This document shows positions 1 through 6,434 of a DNA stretch of 8,306 nt, piece after piece. The DNA comes from Candidatus Rokuibacteriota bacterium (lineage in GTDB: Bacteria; Methylomirabilota; Methylomirabilia; Rokubacteriales; JACOUJ01). A program made the position numbers and the translations under genes. The DNA is taken from assembly GCA_016177865.1 (NCBI GenBank), contig JACOUJ010000321.1:1-8306 (forward strand), read 5' to 3'. Position 1 is the stretch's first letter, and each line of letters starts with the position of its first letter. Below the pieces are notes generated by a model, which searched no databases, was not told the DNA's origin, and was given only the letters and a program-made list of their open reading frames with translations.

Positions 1-71
1 CGTGCCAGACTGAGGGTCGGGTCCGCGCTCCCCGTCCACCACCGGTTGCTCGCCAGAAGGAGAATGACCAA
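1..71 (-). CDS. Second GT4-type glycosyltransferase, N-terminus only (runs off the left edge)
   Basis: Only the first 23 codons are in the window. Read from a TTG at 71-69 they give a hydrophobic first beta strand followed by LLLASNRWWTGSADP and TLSLA. This resembles the N-terminus of GT-B fold, family 4 glycosyltransferases, where a strand ends in a Gly/Ser-rich loop that contacts the acceptor and is followed by a helix. The TTG start is chosen because no ATG or GTG lies in this frame nearby, and a GGGAG lies 11 nt upstream (87-83) inside the previous gene. The start is 2 nt after the stop of the upstream glycosyltransferase, so the two are almost certainly co-translated. A role in LPS core or O-chain assembly is inferred from context. 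The donor sugar and acceptor cannot be told. A start codon further inside the previous gene is unlikely but not excluded. Confidence 0.6.
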   Translation of the reverse strand, partial: MVILLLASNRWWTGSADPTLSLA

Positions 72-73
72 GA

Positions 74-1147
74 CTACACCAGCTCCCGATAGACTTTCTC
101 GGTGTCTTCGATCTGCCGGGCGAAGCTGAAGCGGGCGAGGACCCGCTCGCGCCCGCGAAGCGCCATGGTCTGGGCCCACTTCGGATCGTCCAAGACCGAG
201 ACGATGGCCCGGGCGAGGGCGTCCCCGTCACCAGGGAGCACGAGAATCCCAGTCTCCTTATCTTGAATGACCTCAGGGATTCCTCCCACGGCGCTGGCCA
301 CAACCGGTTTCCCGAGCGCGAGCGCCTGGGGAATCACCTGAGGTGTCCCCTCGGAGCGAAGGGCAGGGAGAACCAGACAGTCCATTGCGGCGATCACCTC
401 CGGGATGTCTCGACGAAAGCCGGTCAAGGTGACCACCTCCTCGAGCCCAAGCCGCCGGATCTCGCCCTCGATATCGGAACGCCCGACCCCATCCCCGACG
501 ATGAGAAATCGGGCGTTGGGACGCGCTCCGCGGATCTCCCCGGCAGCCTCGAGGAAGACACGGTGTCCCTTCGAACTGCGAAACATGGCCACCATCCCTA
601 CGACCGGCCCCTCCAGGCCAAATTCCTTCCTGACGTGATCGCCGCTGACCTCCGGGCTGAACCGTTCAACATCGACTCCGGCCGGGACCGTGACAATCTT
701 CTCGGCCGACAGTCCTGCCCCGACCAGGATTCGCTTGATCTCCTCCCCGCTCGTGATGACCCGATCGGCCAAGTGGTAGACGCGAGCCCGTCGGCGTTTC
801 ACTGGAATGGAAACGTGACGACTTCGCACGACGGGAAGACCGAGGGTCTTTGCCGCCGTCGTTGCAAGCCAGCTATCCACGGAGCTATGGGTGTGGACCA
901 GGCTCACGCCTTCGTCCTTCATCAGCTGTCTGAGGTGAAAAAACGCGAGGGCATCCAACGCCCCTCGCATGCAAACGGGAAAACTGGGAATCCCGGTCTC
1001 CTGTGCCTCGAGGAGAATTCGGCTCTTCGGCTGACAAGCCAAGAGGACTCGCCATCCCCGAGATCGAAACTCCTGCGCCTCGGCCAGGATGCGAATCTCC
1101 TGACCCCCCCATCCGGGCGATGCCTCGGTGTGTAAGAGGAGCCTCAT
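74..1147 (-). CDS. Glycosyltransferase family 4 (GT-B fold), probable LPS core sugar transferase
   Basis: This 357-residue protein has the usual length and layout of a retaining GT4 enzyme. The N-terminal acceptor domain opens with LLLHTEASPGWGGQE (GGQE at 14-17) and contains HTHSS at 85-89. The linker has the PAGVD motif at 155-159. The C-terminal donor-binding domain has FRSSKGH (Lys193), VGDG at 217-220, and SEGTPQ at 265-270 followed by GKPVVAS and VGGIPEVI. In the canonical E-x7-E motif the first Glu is present (266) but the second position is Gln274. It is probably a cytoplasmic, membrane-associated enzyme adding a sugar to the LPS core, because it directly follows waaF. Its ATG overlaps the waaF stop as ATGA, and no strong ribosome binding site is visible, so translation is probably coupled. 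The exact sugar is unknown. Confidence 0.9.
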   Translation of the reverse strand: MRLLLHTEASPGWGGQEIRILAEAQEFRSRGWRVLLACQPKSRILLEAQETGIPSFPVCMRGALDALAFFHLRQLMKDEGVSLVHTHSSVDSWLATTAAKTLGLPVVRSRHVSIPVKRRRARVYHLADRVITSGEEIKRILVGAGLSAEKIVTVPAGVDVERFSPEVSGDHVRKEFGLEGPVVGMVAMFRSSKGHRVFLEAAGEIRGARPNARFLIVGDGVGRSDIEGEIRRLGLEEVVTLTGFRRDIPEVIAAMDCLVLPALRSEGTPQVIPQALALGKPVVASAVGGIPEVIQDKETGILVLPGDGDALARAIVSVLDDPKWAQTMALRGRERVLARFSFARQIEDTEKVYRELV

Positions 1148-2142
1148 CTCGAAAACGCGCGAGCCACGGCGGCCTCGACCTCTTCAACGCTGATTTGCCC
1201 CATGCAGGGATGATCAATGGGACAGCGCGGGAGGAAGCACGGGGCGCAGGGAACTTGCTTCCAGATCACCGTATGCCCTTCACCAAGCGGGTGGGTCAGG
1301 CGGGGGTCAGTGGGTCCAAAGAGGGCGACGACTGGAACGCCGACGGCCGCCGCCAGATGCATGGCGCCCGTATCGCCGCTGACCAAGACTCGACAACGGC
1401 GAAGGAGGGCAGGAAGAATTTCCAGCCGATCCTGGCCGACAAGCGAAGGCGCAGGATGGTCGAGGCGTTCGGCAACGTTCTGCCAAAGCCGACGCTCCCC
1501 GGGGCTTCCCAAAAAAACGACATCGACGCCGTGTCGGGAGCGAAGGCGGTCCGCAAGCTGAGCGTACCGCTCCGGCCACCAGAGCTTGGATGGGCCAAAG
1601 GCAGCCCCCAGGTGGATTCCGGCAGTCGGCCGTTGGCCGAGCCCAACCTTTTCCCAAAGGCGGCCGGCCTCGGCTTCCGCCTGGGGGCGAACCGGATAGT
1701 CGAGGGCGCAGGCGGGAGCGACGATACTCAAAGGTGAAAGAAGCCCAACGTAGGCCTGAGCCTGATGGACTCCTTTTGACCGAGGAAGCGCCGTGGTCAA
1801 GAGCCACGAGCGGCCATCGGTTGCGTACCCGATCCGGCGCGGGACCCCTGTGAGGCGTATGGCGAGCGCTGACTGGAACGAGTTGGGGAGGATCAAGGCA
1901 AGCTCGAACTCCCCCCGGCGGATGCTTCGAAGCCAGTTTGGCCAGAGGGGCCACGGGGGCGGGGGCGGAAGAAGGTGATCAACCCAGGGCCCAGGGGCGA
2001 TGAGGTGGGCCACCGGTCCGGTCACGCCGATCGTCGCCTCGGGAAATCCAGCGCGGAGAGCCCTGAGCATAGGGATGCTCAGGACCGTGTCCCCAACCCA
2101 GTTCGGAGCCCTGACGAGGATGGATCTGGGCGGAGTCTCCAC
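1144..2142 (-). CDS. waaF: Lipopolysaccharide heptosyltransferase II (ADP-heptose:LPS heptosyltransferase, GT9)
   Basis: WaaF transfers the second L-glycero-D-manno-heptose from ADP-heptose to heptose I of the inner core at the cytoplasmic face of the inner membrane. The 332-residue length is normal. Diagnostic stretches are VRAPNWVGDTVLSIPMLRAL near residues 10-29 (Asp18), GPSKLWWPERYAQLADRL at 183-200, SGDTGAMHLAAA at 255-266 (nucleotide-sugar site) and FGPTDP at 275-280. A Cys-rich tail (Cys299, 302, 307, 313, ending HPCM) is typical of the HepII branch and argues against WaaC. Residues 59-63 are five prolines in a row. The start is GTG at 2142: the upstream in-frame GTG is followed at once by TGA, and a GGAG lies 11 nt before this GTG. 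The gene begins 20 nt after lpxK and overlaps the next gene by 4 nt. It implies a heptose-containing core and ADP-heptose synthesis elsewhere in the genome. Confidence 0.93.
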   Translation of the reverse strand: METPPRSILVRAPNWVGDTVLSIPMLRALRAGFPEATIGVTGPVAHLIAPGPWVDHLLPPPPPWPLWPNWLRSIRRGEFELALILPNSFQSALAIRLTGVPRRIGYATDGRSWLLTTALPRSKGVHQAQAYVGLLSPLSIVAPACALDYPVRPQAEAEAGRLWEKVGLGQRPTAGIHLGAAFGPSKLWWPERYAQLADRLRSRHGVDVVFLGSPGERRLWQNVAERLDHPAPSLVGQDRLEILPALLRRCRVLVSGDTGAMHLAAAVGVPVVALFGPTDPRLTHPLGEGHTVIWKQVPCAPCFLPRCPIDHPCMGQISVEEVEAAVARAFSR

Positions 2143-2162
2143 CGAATTTCACACTCCGACTC

Positions 2163-3239
2163 TCAAGCGAGCCGGCGAAAAAGATCCGCCCACGCCGTCT
2201 CTCCCTCCAGGATCTCCAGGCGAATTCTGAGAACCCAGACTGGCATCCTCAAACCGTACCGTGGGGGAAGACGCACCGCGTCCTTCTCGGTCGTGAGAAG
2301 CGCCTCCGCCCCGAGGGCGCCCGCCCGAGCCACGAGGCGCTCCAGATCCTCCGTGGTGTACGGGTGGTGGTCTCGGAACCACTGGAACCCGAGAAGGATC
2401 GCGCCACTCGCCTGCGCAACCATCTCGAAGGAAGCGGGGTCGGCAATCCCCGCAAACCCGAGGCAACGTTTCCCGACGATGCGCCCCACGGGAAGAGACT
2501 CAGGTTCTCCCCAGACGAAGACCTCGCTGGGCTCGTAGGTCGCCCGGAGGATGGGCGCGCGGGGATTGTAATGGCGAATGAGAGCCTTGAGGCCATCGGC
2601 CTCGCCGGCCTCGGCCCGCGTCAAGATGATCCAATCGGCCCGGCCGAGGGCGGAGAGTGGCTCGCGCAAGACCCCCGCGGGAAACAGTCCCCCGGTCCCC
2701 CACGGGTCCCGCGCGTTCACGAGAAGGATTTCGAGATCCTTCGCCACGGCCAGGTTCTGAAAGGCGTCGTCGAGGAGAAGGTACTGACACTGAAATCGCT
2801 CTGCCACGAGACGGCCTGCTTCGTAACGATCGGTTCCCACCACGACGGGGACACCGGGGAGGGTCTGGGCAAGAAGGAAAGGCTCGTCCCCGGACTCATC
2901 CACGTGGAGAAGAGGGCCTCGCCCCTCAGAGACAATTCGGATCCCTCCCCCGCGTCGCCGGTAGCCCCGGCTTACGATGCCGACTCGGAACCCCCTGGCT
3001 GTGAGCCAGCGGGCCAGGTGGGCGACGACAACGGTCTTCCCCGTCCCCCCGAGCGTGAGATTCCCTACCCCGACGACCGTCGCCGGGAGGCGACGCCGGT
3101 GAAGCCAGCCGCGACTGTAGAGCCAGCGGCGGACGGAGAGGATCCGACCGTATCCCACGGCCGCGACACGAAGGAACGGTCGGAGGGGAAGCGTGCCCTG
3201 GAGCCAGCGCTCTTCGAGCCCCCGTCTCAACTCATTCAC
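2163..3239 (-). CDS. lpxK: Tetraacyldisaccharide 4'-kinase LpxK
   Basis: LpxK phosphorylates the 4' position of the lipid A disaccharide made by LpxB, giving lipid IVA. It is a P-loop kinase bound to the inner face of the inner membrane. The 358-residue protein shows VGNLTLGGTGKT at 58-69 (Walker A, Lys68), SRGY at 90-93, GDEPFLLA at 117-124, VGTDRYEAG at 134-142, DDAFQ at 157-161, FRDHHPYT at 288-295 and TTEKDAVRL at 316-324. The conserved DDGxQH block reads DDAFQN here, with Ala and Asn at usually Gly and His positions. The frame stays open about 140 codons further upstream, but that part lies over waaA. The GTG at 3239 fits the family N-terminus (NELRRGLEERW). It sits 19 nt after the waaA stop with AGGA only 3 nt before it. 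A GTG at 3251 is the alternative start. A promoter-like sequence lies just upstream. Confidence 0.93.
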   Translation of the reverse strand: MNELRRGLEERWLQGTLPLRPFLRVAAVGYGRILSVRRWLYSRGWLHRRRLPATVVGVGNLTLGGTGKTVVVAHLARWLTARGFRVGIVSRGYRRRGGGIRIVSEGRGPLLHVDESGDEPFLLAQTLPGVPVVVGTDRYEAGRLVAERFQCQYLLLDDAFQNLAVAKDLEILLVNARDPWGTGGLFPAGVLREPLSALGRADWIILTRAEAGEADGLKALIRHYNPRAPILRATYEPSEVFVWGEPESLPVGRIVGKRCLGFAGIADPASFEMVAQASGAILLGFQWFRDHHPYTTEDLERLVARAGALGAEALLTTEKDAVRLPPRYGLRMPVWVLRIRLEILEGETAWADLFRRLA

Positions 3240-3257
3240 GATTCCTGGCACGCTGGC

Positions 3258-3287
3258 ATTATACTGACGAGCTTTCTCCAGTGACAA
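3258..3287 (-). promoter_or_regulatory. Candidate sigma-70 promoter for lpxK inside the end of waaA
   Basis: On the minus strand TTGTCA (3287-3282, five of six matches to TTGACA) is followed after exactly 18 nt by a perfect TATAAT (3263-3258). The -10 hexamer overlaps the waaA stop codon. Transcription would start near 3251, leaving a leader of only about a dozen nucleotides before the lpxK GTG at 3239. An AT-rich hexamer with good -35 spacing is unusual in this GC-rich operon. It could give lpxK, waaF and the glycosyltransferases expression independent of the upstream genes. There is no experimental support, and chance remains possible. Confidence 0.4.
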
Positions 3288-4569
3288 GGTTAGGCAGAGG
3301 GCCCTGAAACAGGAATTGAGCCACGAGATCGAGCGTTTTTTGGCACGCCCCGCTCTGCCCCGCCATGGCTTGCCGCGCGACGTCTCCCAGCCGCTTGCGC
3401 TCTTCCGGATCGTCGAGGAGCCGGCGCATGACGGAGACAAGCTCGTCGCCGTCCTGCACCTGAATTGCCCCGCGGGCCTCGAGGAGGAGGCGCGCGGCGT
3501 CGCGGAAGTTCTCCACATGCGGGCCGAACAGAACCGGTTTGCCTCGGAGGGCTGGCTCTGCCATGTTCTGACCGCCCCAGGGAATAAGGCTCCCCCCCAT
3601 GAAGACCAGATCGGCCACGGCATAGAGCGACGCCAGTTCTCCCACGGTATCAACCAGGATCACGCCCCCGGCCGCACGGGGTTGGCCTGGCAGCGCGCTT
3701 CGCCGGACGCTTCCAATCCCGAGACGGTTCAGGAGGGCCTCGACCTCCGGAATCCGCTCGGGATGACGAGGGACCAGGATCAAGACGAGAGAAGGATGGC
3801 TCCGCTGAAGGGCCTGATACACGCGGGCGATAATCTCCTCTTCCCCCTGACGGGTGCTCCCCGCGACCCAGACCGCTTCGTCGGAGAGCCCCAGGAGTCG
3901 GCCCCAGAGTCGCTCAACACCCTCTTCCGCCCGGGTTGACTCCATCTTCAGGTTGCCCGTCACGTGAACCTTCTCGGGAGACGCCCCCAGAAGAATGATG
4001 CGCCGGGCATCTTCCTCACTCTGCATCGCGAAGACCGCGACTGACTCGAGGACCCGTCGAAGAAAGAAGCGGACCCAGCGATAGCGGCGGAAGGAGCGGT
4101 CAGAGATCCGGCCATTGGCGATCATCGCCGGGATCCCGCGCACACGCAGGATCCGGAGAAGGTTAGGCCACAACTCTGTCTCCATGGCGACAAAGGCGTC
4201 CGGCCTCATCGCGTTGAGGACCAGGCGGATCGCGGGCGGGAGGTCGAGAGGGAACGTGACCAGCTCCGTGACGCCGGAGAGGCGTTCTCTGGCCAGTCGC
4301 GCAGCGGTGGCCGTGGTCGTTGAGACGACCACGTCGAGTTGGGGCCGACGGAGATGAAGGGCCTGGATGAGAGGGACCGCGGCCAGAAGCTCACCGACCG
4401 ACACCGCATGGAGCCAGAGGCGAGGCCCTGTCCCATCGGGTTTCTTACGGACGCGTCCAAGTCGCTCGGCCAGGGCGAGCGGATACCCGGCCCGCCACAT
4501 GCGGAGCACGAAGGCAGGAAGATAAAGGAGGCTGGCCAGGGCAAAGACCAGGGTGTAAATGGCGTACAT
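3259..4569 (-). CDS. waaA: 3-deoxy-D-manno-octulosonic acid (Kdo) transferase WaaA/KdtA (GT30)
   Basis: WaaA transfers one or more Kdo residues from CMP-Kdo to lipid IVA at the inner membrane. The 436-residue length is typical. The N-terminus MYAIYTLVFALASLLYLPAF is a membrane-anchoring helix. Family motifs follow in order: WLHAVSVGE at 52-60 (Glu60 is the expected catalytic base), METELWPNLL at 129-138, NGRISDRSF at 152-160, GNLKM at 205-209, AGSTRQGEEE at 236-245, PRHPER at 267-272, VDTVGEL at 306-312, FMGGSL at 323-328 and GGQNMAEPALRGKPVLFGP at 332-350. The frame is open 58 codons upstream, but the ATG at 4569 fits the anchor helix. It has an AGGTGG 6 nt before it and shares one base with the previous stop (TGATG). 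Whether it is mono- or bifunctional cannot be read from sequence. Confidence 0.95.
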   Translation of the reverse strand: MYAIYTLVFALASLLYLPAFVLRMWRAGYPLALAERLGRVRKKPDGTGPRLWLHAVSVGELLAAVPLIQALHLRRPQLDVVVSTTTATAARLARERLSGVTELVTFPLDLPPAIRLVLNAMRPDAFVAMETELWPNLLRILRVRGIPAMIANGRISDRSFRRYRWVRFFLRRVLESVAVFAMQSEEDARRIILLGASPEKVHVTGNLKMESTRAEEGVERLWGRLLGLSDEAVWVAGSTRQGEEEIIARVYQALQRSHPSLVLILVPRHPERIPEVEALLNRLGIGSVRRSALPGQPRAAGGVILVDTVGELASLYAVADLVFMGGSLIPWGGQNMAEPALRGKPVLFGPHVENFRDAARLLLEARGAIQVQDGDELVSVMRRLLDDPEERKRLGDVARQAMAGQSGACQKTLDLVAQFLFQGPLPNLVTGESSSV

Positions 4570-5243
4570 CAGGGACCACCTACCAACCGGTCGGCCTGCC
4601 ACGTCAGACTCATCAACCGTTCTTCGAGGAGCTTTCGATCGGCCTCGATCGCGTCCCGGTCGGATTCTCTGGTGACCGAGATTGGCTCTCCAAAGACAAC
4701 GACGCCATGCGCAAATGGCAAAGGGAGAAGAAACTCGTCCCAACTCGAGAGCAGGCGGCGGGGCGACGCGCTGAAGCTCATTGGGATGATCGGCGCCTGA
4801 CTCAGTTTGGCGAGAAGGACGACCCCCGGCTGAACGACGTGCCGAGGTCCTTTCGGGCCGTCAGGCAGCACCCCCACCTCCTCACCACGCCGCAGGAGAC
4901 GCGCCTGCTCTCTGAGGGCCGCGGTGCCCCCGCGGGTCGTGGAGCCACGCACTGTCCGAAAGCCGAAGGCCCGGACGACTCGGCCGATCAGCTCTCCGTC
5001 TCGGCTCCAGCTTGTCATGATCCAGGGAGCCCGACGCCCTTCGTAGATCGCGGGAATCATCAGCATGCGGCCATGCCAGATGGCGTAGATGACGGGCCGG
5101 CCATTCCTCCAGAAGGGCTCCACCCATTCAATCCCCTGCTCCCGGATCTTGAGTGTGGCTCGGAGGAGGCGGATGACGGACCGGGCCAGCGGGGGAATCA
5201 CGGTCAGGAAGACGCGGTCGCCCGCGCCCAAGGGGCGGTTCAT
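4569..5243 (-). CDS. DUF374 / lysophospholipid acyltransferase-like protein, probable lipid A secondary acyltransferase
   Basis: This 224-residue protein has the DUF374 pattern: a hydrophobic N-terminal segment (about 11-30), IWHGRM at 55-60, SWSRDGELI at 78-86, VRGSTTRGG at 98-106, LPDGPKGPRH at 126-135 and GEPI at 185-188. The family is distantly related to glycerolipid acyltransferases, and the S-x-x-R-D-G-E block replaces their H-x4-D site. Lying between lpxB and waaA, it most likely acylates a lipid A intermediate at the inner membrane. Non-canonical late acyltransferases of the LpxJ type, known from Helicobacter and Campylobacter, are a plausible functional parallel. I am not certain that they share this exact domain. 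The ATG overlaps the lpxB stop by 4 nt and no clear ribosome site is seen, so it probably depends on lpxB translation. No canonical LpxL or LpxM is present in the window. Confidence 0.85.
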   Translation of the reverse strand: MNRPLGAGDRVFLTVIPPLARSVIRLLRATLKIREQGIEWVEPFWRNGRPVIYAIWHGRMLMIPAIYEGRRAPWIMTSWSRDGELIGRVVRAFGFRTVRGSTTRGGTAALREQARLLRRGEEVGVLPDGPKGPRHVVQPGVVLLAKLSQAPIIPMSFSASPRRLLSSWDEFLLPLPFAHGVVVFGEPISVTRESDRDAIEADRKLLEERLMSLTWQADRLVGGP

Positions 5244-6385
5244 GGGCGATCGTCCACGAGCTCGAGGATTCTCCTCGCGGCACGCTCAGCTACGCCGGGC
5301 TCGCCAATGAGAGGACGGAGTTTGCCCAGTTGCTTCCGCTGAGCCTCGAGGGCTCTGGGATCGTGAATAAGGTCCATAGCGACCTGGCCAAGCCGCTCTC
5401 CGGTGGCCGCTTTGTCCAAAAGCTCAGGGACTATCTCCCGGCCGGCAAGGAGATTCGGAAGGCCCACATGTCGCACCGTCAAGAGCATGCGAGCGAGGAG
5501 CGTGGTCGTCCGGGAAACCCGGTAGAAGATTACCATGGGGGTCCCGAACCACGCGGCCTCGAGTGTCGCCGTTCCTGAAGCGACGAGGAGCAGATCGGAG
5601 GCGGCCATTACCTCGTAGGTCTGTCCCTCGACGACGCGGATCGGAACGGACGCCGAGGCGAGACCCGACTGAATTTCTTGACGTGAAATAGTCGGCGCGA
5701 GGGCAAGCATGAACTGGACAAGGTGCTCTTGCCCAATTCGTCGGAGAGCCATAAGAAGCAAGGGGAGGTGCCGTCGCAGCTCCCCGCGGCGGCTTCCCGG
5801 AAGCAGCCCCAACAAGACCGCGTTCCCCGAAACCCCGAGGCGGTCACGAGCCTCATCACGGGAGAGGTCGGGGAGAAAATCACGAAGGGGGTGCCCCAGA
5901 GACTCCACAGAGATTCGAGCTCCCTCATAGAGCGATCCCTCGAACGGAAAGACCGTGAAGACGTGGGAGACAACTCGAGCCATCATCCGGATTCGACCCC
6001 GCCGCCACGCCCAGAGCTGTGGCGGGACGTAGTAAATCACGGGAACGCCAAGGCGATGGGCCGTCTTGGCAAACTGGAGGTTGAACTCCGGGAAATCGAT
6101 GAGGATGACGGCACGGGGTCGGCGAACCCGCAGCTCCTCGCCCAACCGCCGGAGGATGCGCCAGAAGAAGGGAAGGCTCAGCACGGCTTCGCTGACTCCG
6201 ACGACAGCCCGGTCGGCCAAGGGGGCCAGTAGTTCCACCCCTTCGAGGGCCATCTCGCGTCCCCCCACCCCCCACAGACGCACCTCAGGCGCCGCGCTCC
6301 TGAGTGCCCGGGCCAAGCGACCTCCATACCGGTCACCTGAGGCTTCGCCGGCCAGCAGCCAGAGGTCAGGCCGGGTATTGTTCAT
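5240..6385 (-). CDS. lpxB: Lipid-A-disaccharide synthase LpxB (GT19)
   Basis: LpxB condenses UDP-2,3-diacylglucosamine with 2,3-diacylglucosamine-1-phosphate, releasing UDP, as a peripheral inner-membrane enzyme. The 381-residue protein is of normal length and carries the full motif series: LLAGEASGDRYGG at 10-22, DFPEFN at 97-102, YYVPPQLWAWRRGR at 118-131, FPFE at 146-149, GHPL at 164-167, LLPGSRRGEL at 194-203, VASGTATLEAA at 268-278, GTPMVIFYR at 281-289, and GLPNLLAGREIVPELL at 308-323. The ATG at 6385 has GAGG 5 nt upstream, placed within a small perfect hairpin (CCGGC-GAG-GCCGG). The start region is one copy of a repeat also found at the lpxI start. Its substrate is made by the gene just upstream (lpxI) and its product is used by lpxK downstream. 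Confidence 0.96.
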   Translation of the reverse strand: MNNTRPDLWLLAGEASGDRYGGRLARALRSAAPEVRLWGVGGREMALEGVELLAPLADRAVVGVSEAVLSLPFFWRILRRLGEELRVRRPRAVILIDFPEFNLQFAKTAHRLGVPVIYYVPPQLWAWRRGRIRMMARVVSHVFTVFPFEGSLYEGARISVESLGHPLRDFLPDLSRDEARDRLGVSGNAVLLGLLPGSRRGELRRHLPLLLMALRRIGQEHLVQFMLALAPTISRQEIQSGLASASVPIRVVEGQTYEVMAASDLLLVASGTATLEAAWFGTPMVIFYRVSRTTTLLARMLLTVRHVGLPNLLAGREIVPELLDKAATGERLGQVAMDLIHDPRALEAQRKQLGKLRPLIGEPGVAERAARRILELVDDRP

Positions 6386-6434
6386 CCCGGCCTCGCCGGC
6401 CCGTCCCTATGGGGCACTGTCCTGGCTCGGCCTC
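6380..6434 (-). repeat. Intergenic repeat copy 1, lpxI-lpxB junction
   Basis: This unit fills the whole lpxI-lpxB gap and includes the lpxB start codon. On the minus strand it opens with GAGGCCGAGCCAGGACAGTG, continues through GGGACGGGCC and ends GCGAGGCCGGGATGAAC. It aligns to 7273-7326 over about 55 nt with roughly nine differences including one gap, by eye. It also aligns over its first 25 nt to 7328-7353 with two or three differences. The 13-nt palindromic element at 6387-6399 overlaps the lpxB ribosome binding site. No run of T follows, so it is not a terminator. Confidence 0.7.

Noticed and set aside
263..1135. Long plus-strand ORF opposite the GT4 gene, and similar plus-strand ORFs across the window
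   Set aside because: They are antisense to genes with clear family motifs and show no recognisable domain. Open antisense frames are expected in GC-rich coding DNA.
2595..2625. GGCCTCGCCGGCC stretch in lpxK resembling the intergenic repeat
   Set aside because: It encodes EAGEADG in lpxK, the similarity is limited to a short GC-rich core, and no other part of the unit is present.
3240..3653. Extension of lpxK by 138 codons upstream of 3239
   Set aside because: The extension lies antiphase over the conserved C-terminal part of waaA, has no LpxK similarity, and the family N-terminus matches the GTG at 3239.
4570..4743. Longer N-terminus of waaA
   Set aside because: It overlaps the coding end of the DUF374 gene, is Arg-rich and unlike Kdo transferases. 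The ATG at 4569 begins the membrane anchor and has a ribosome site.
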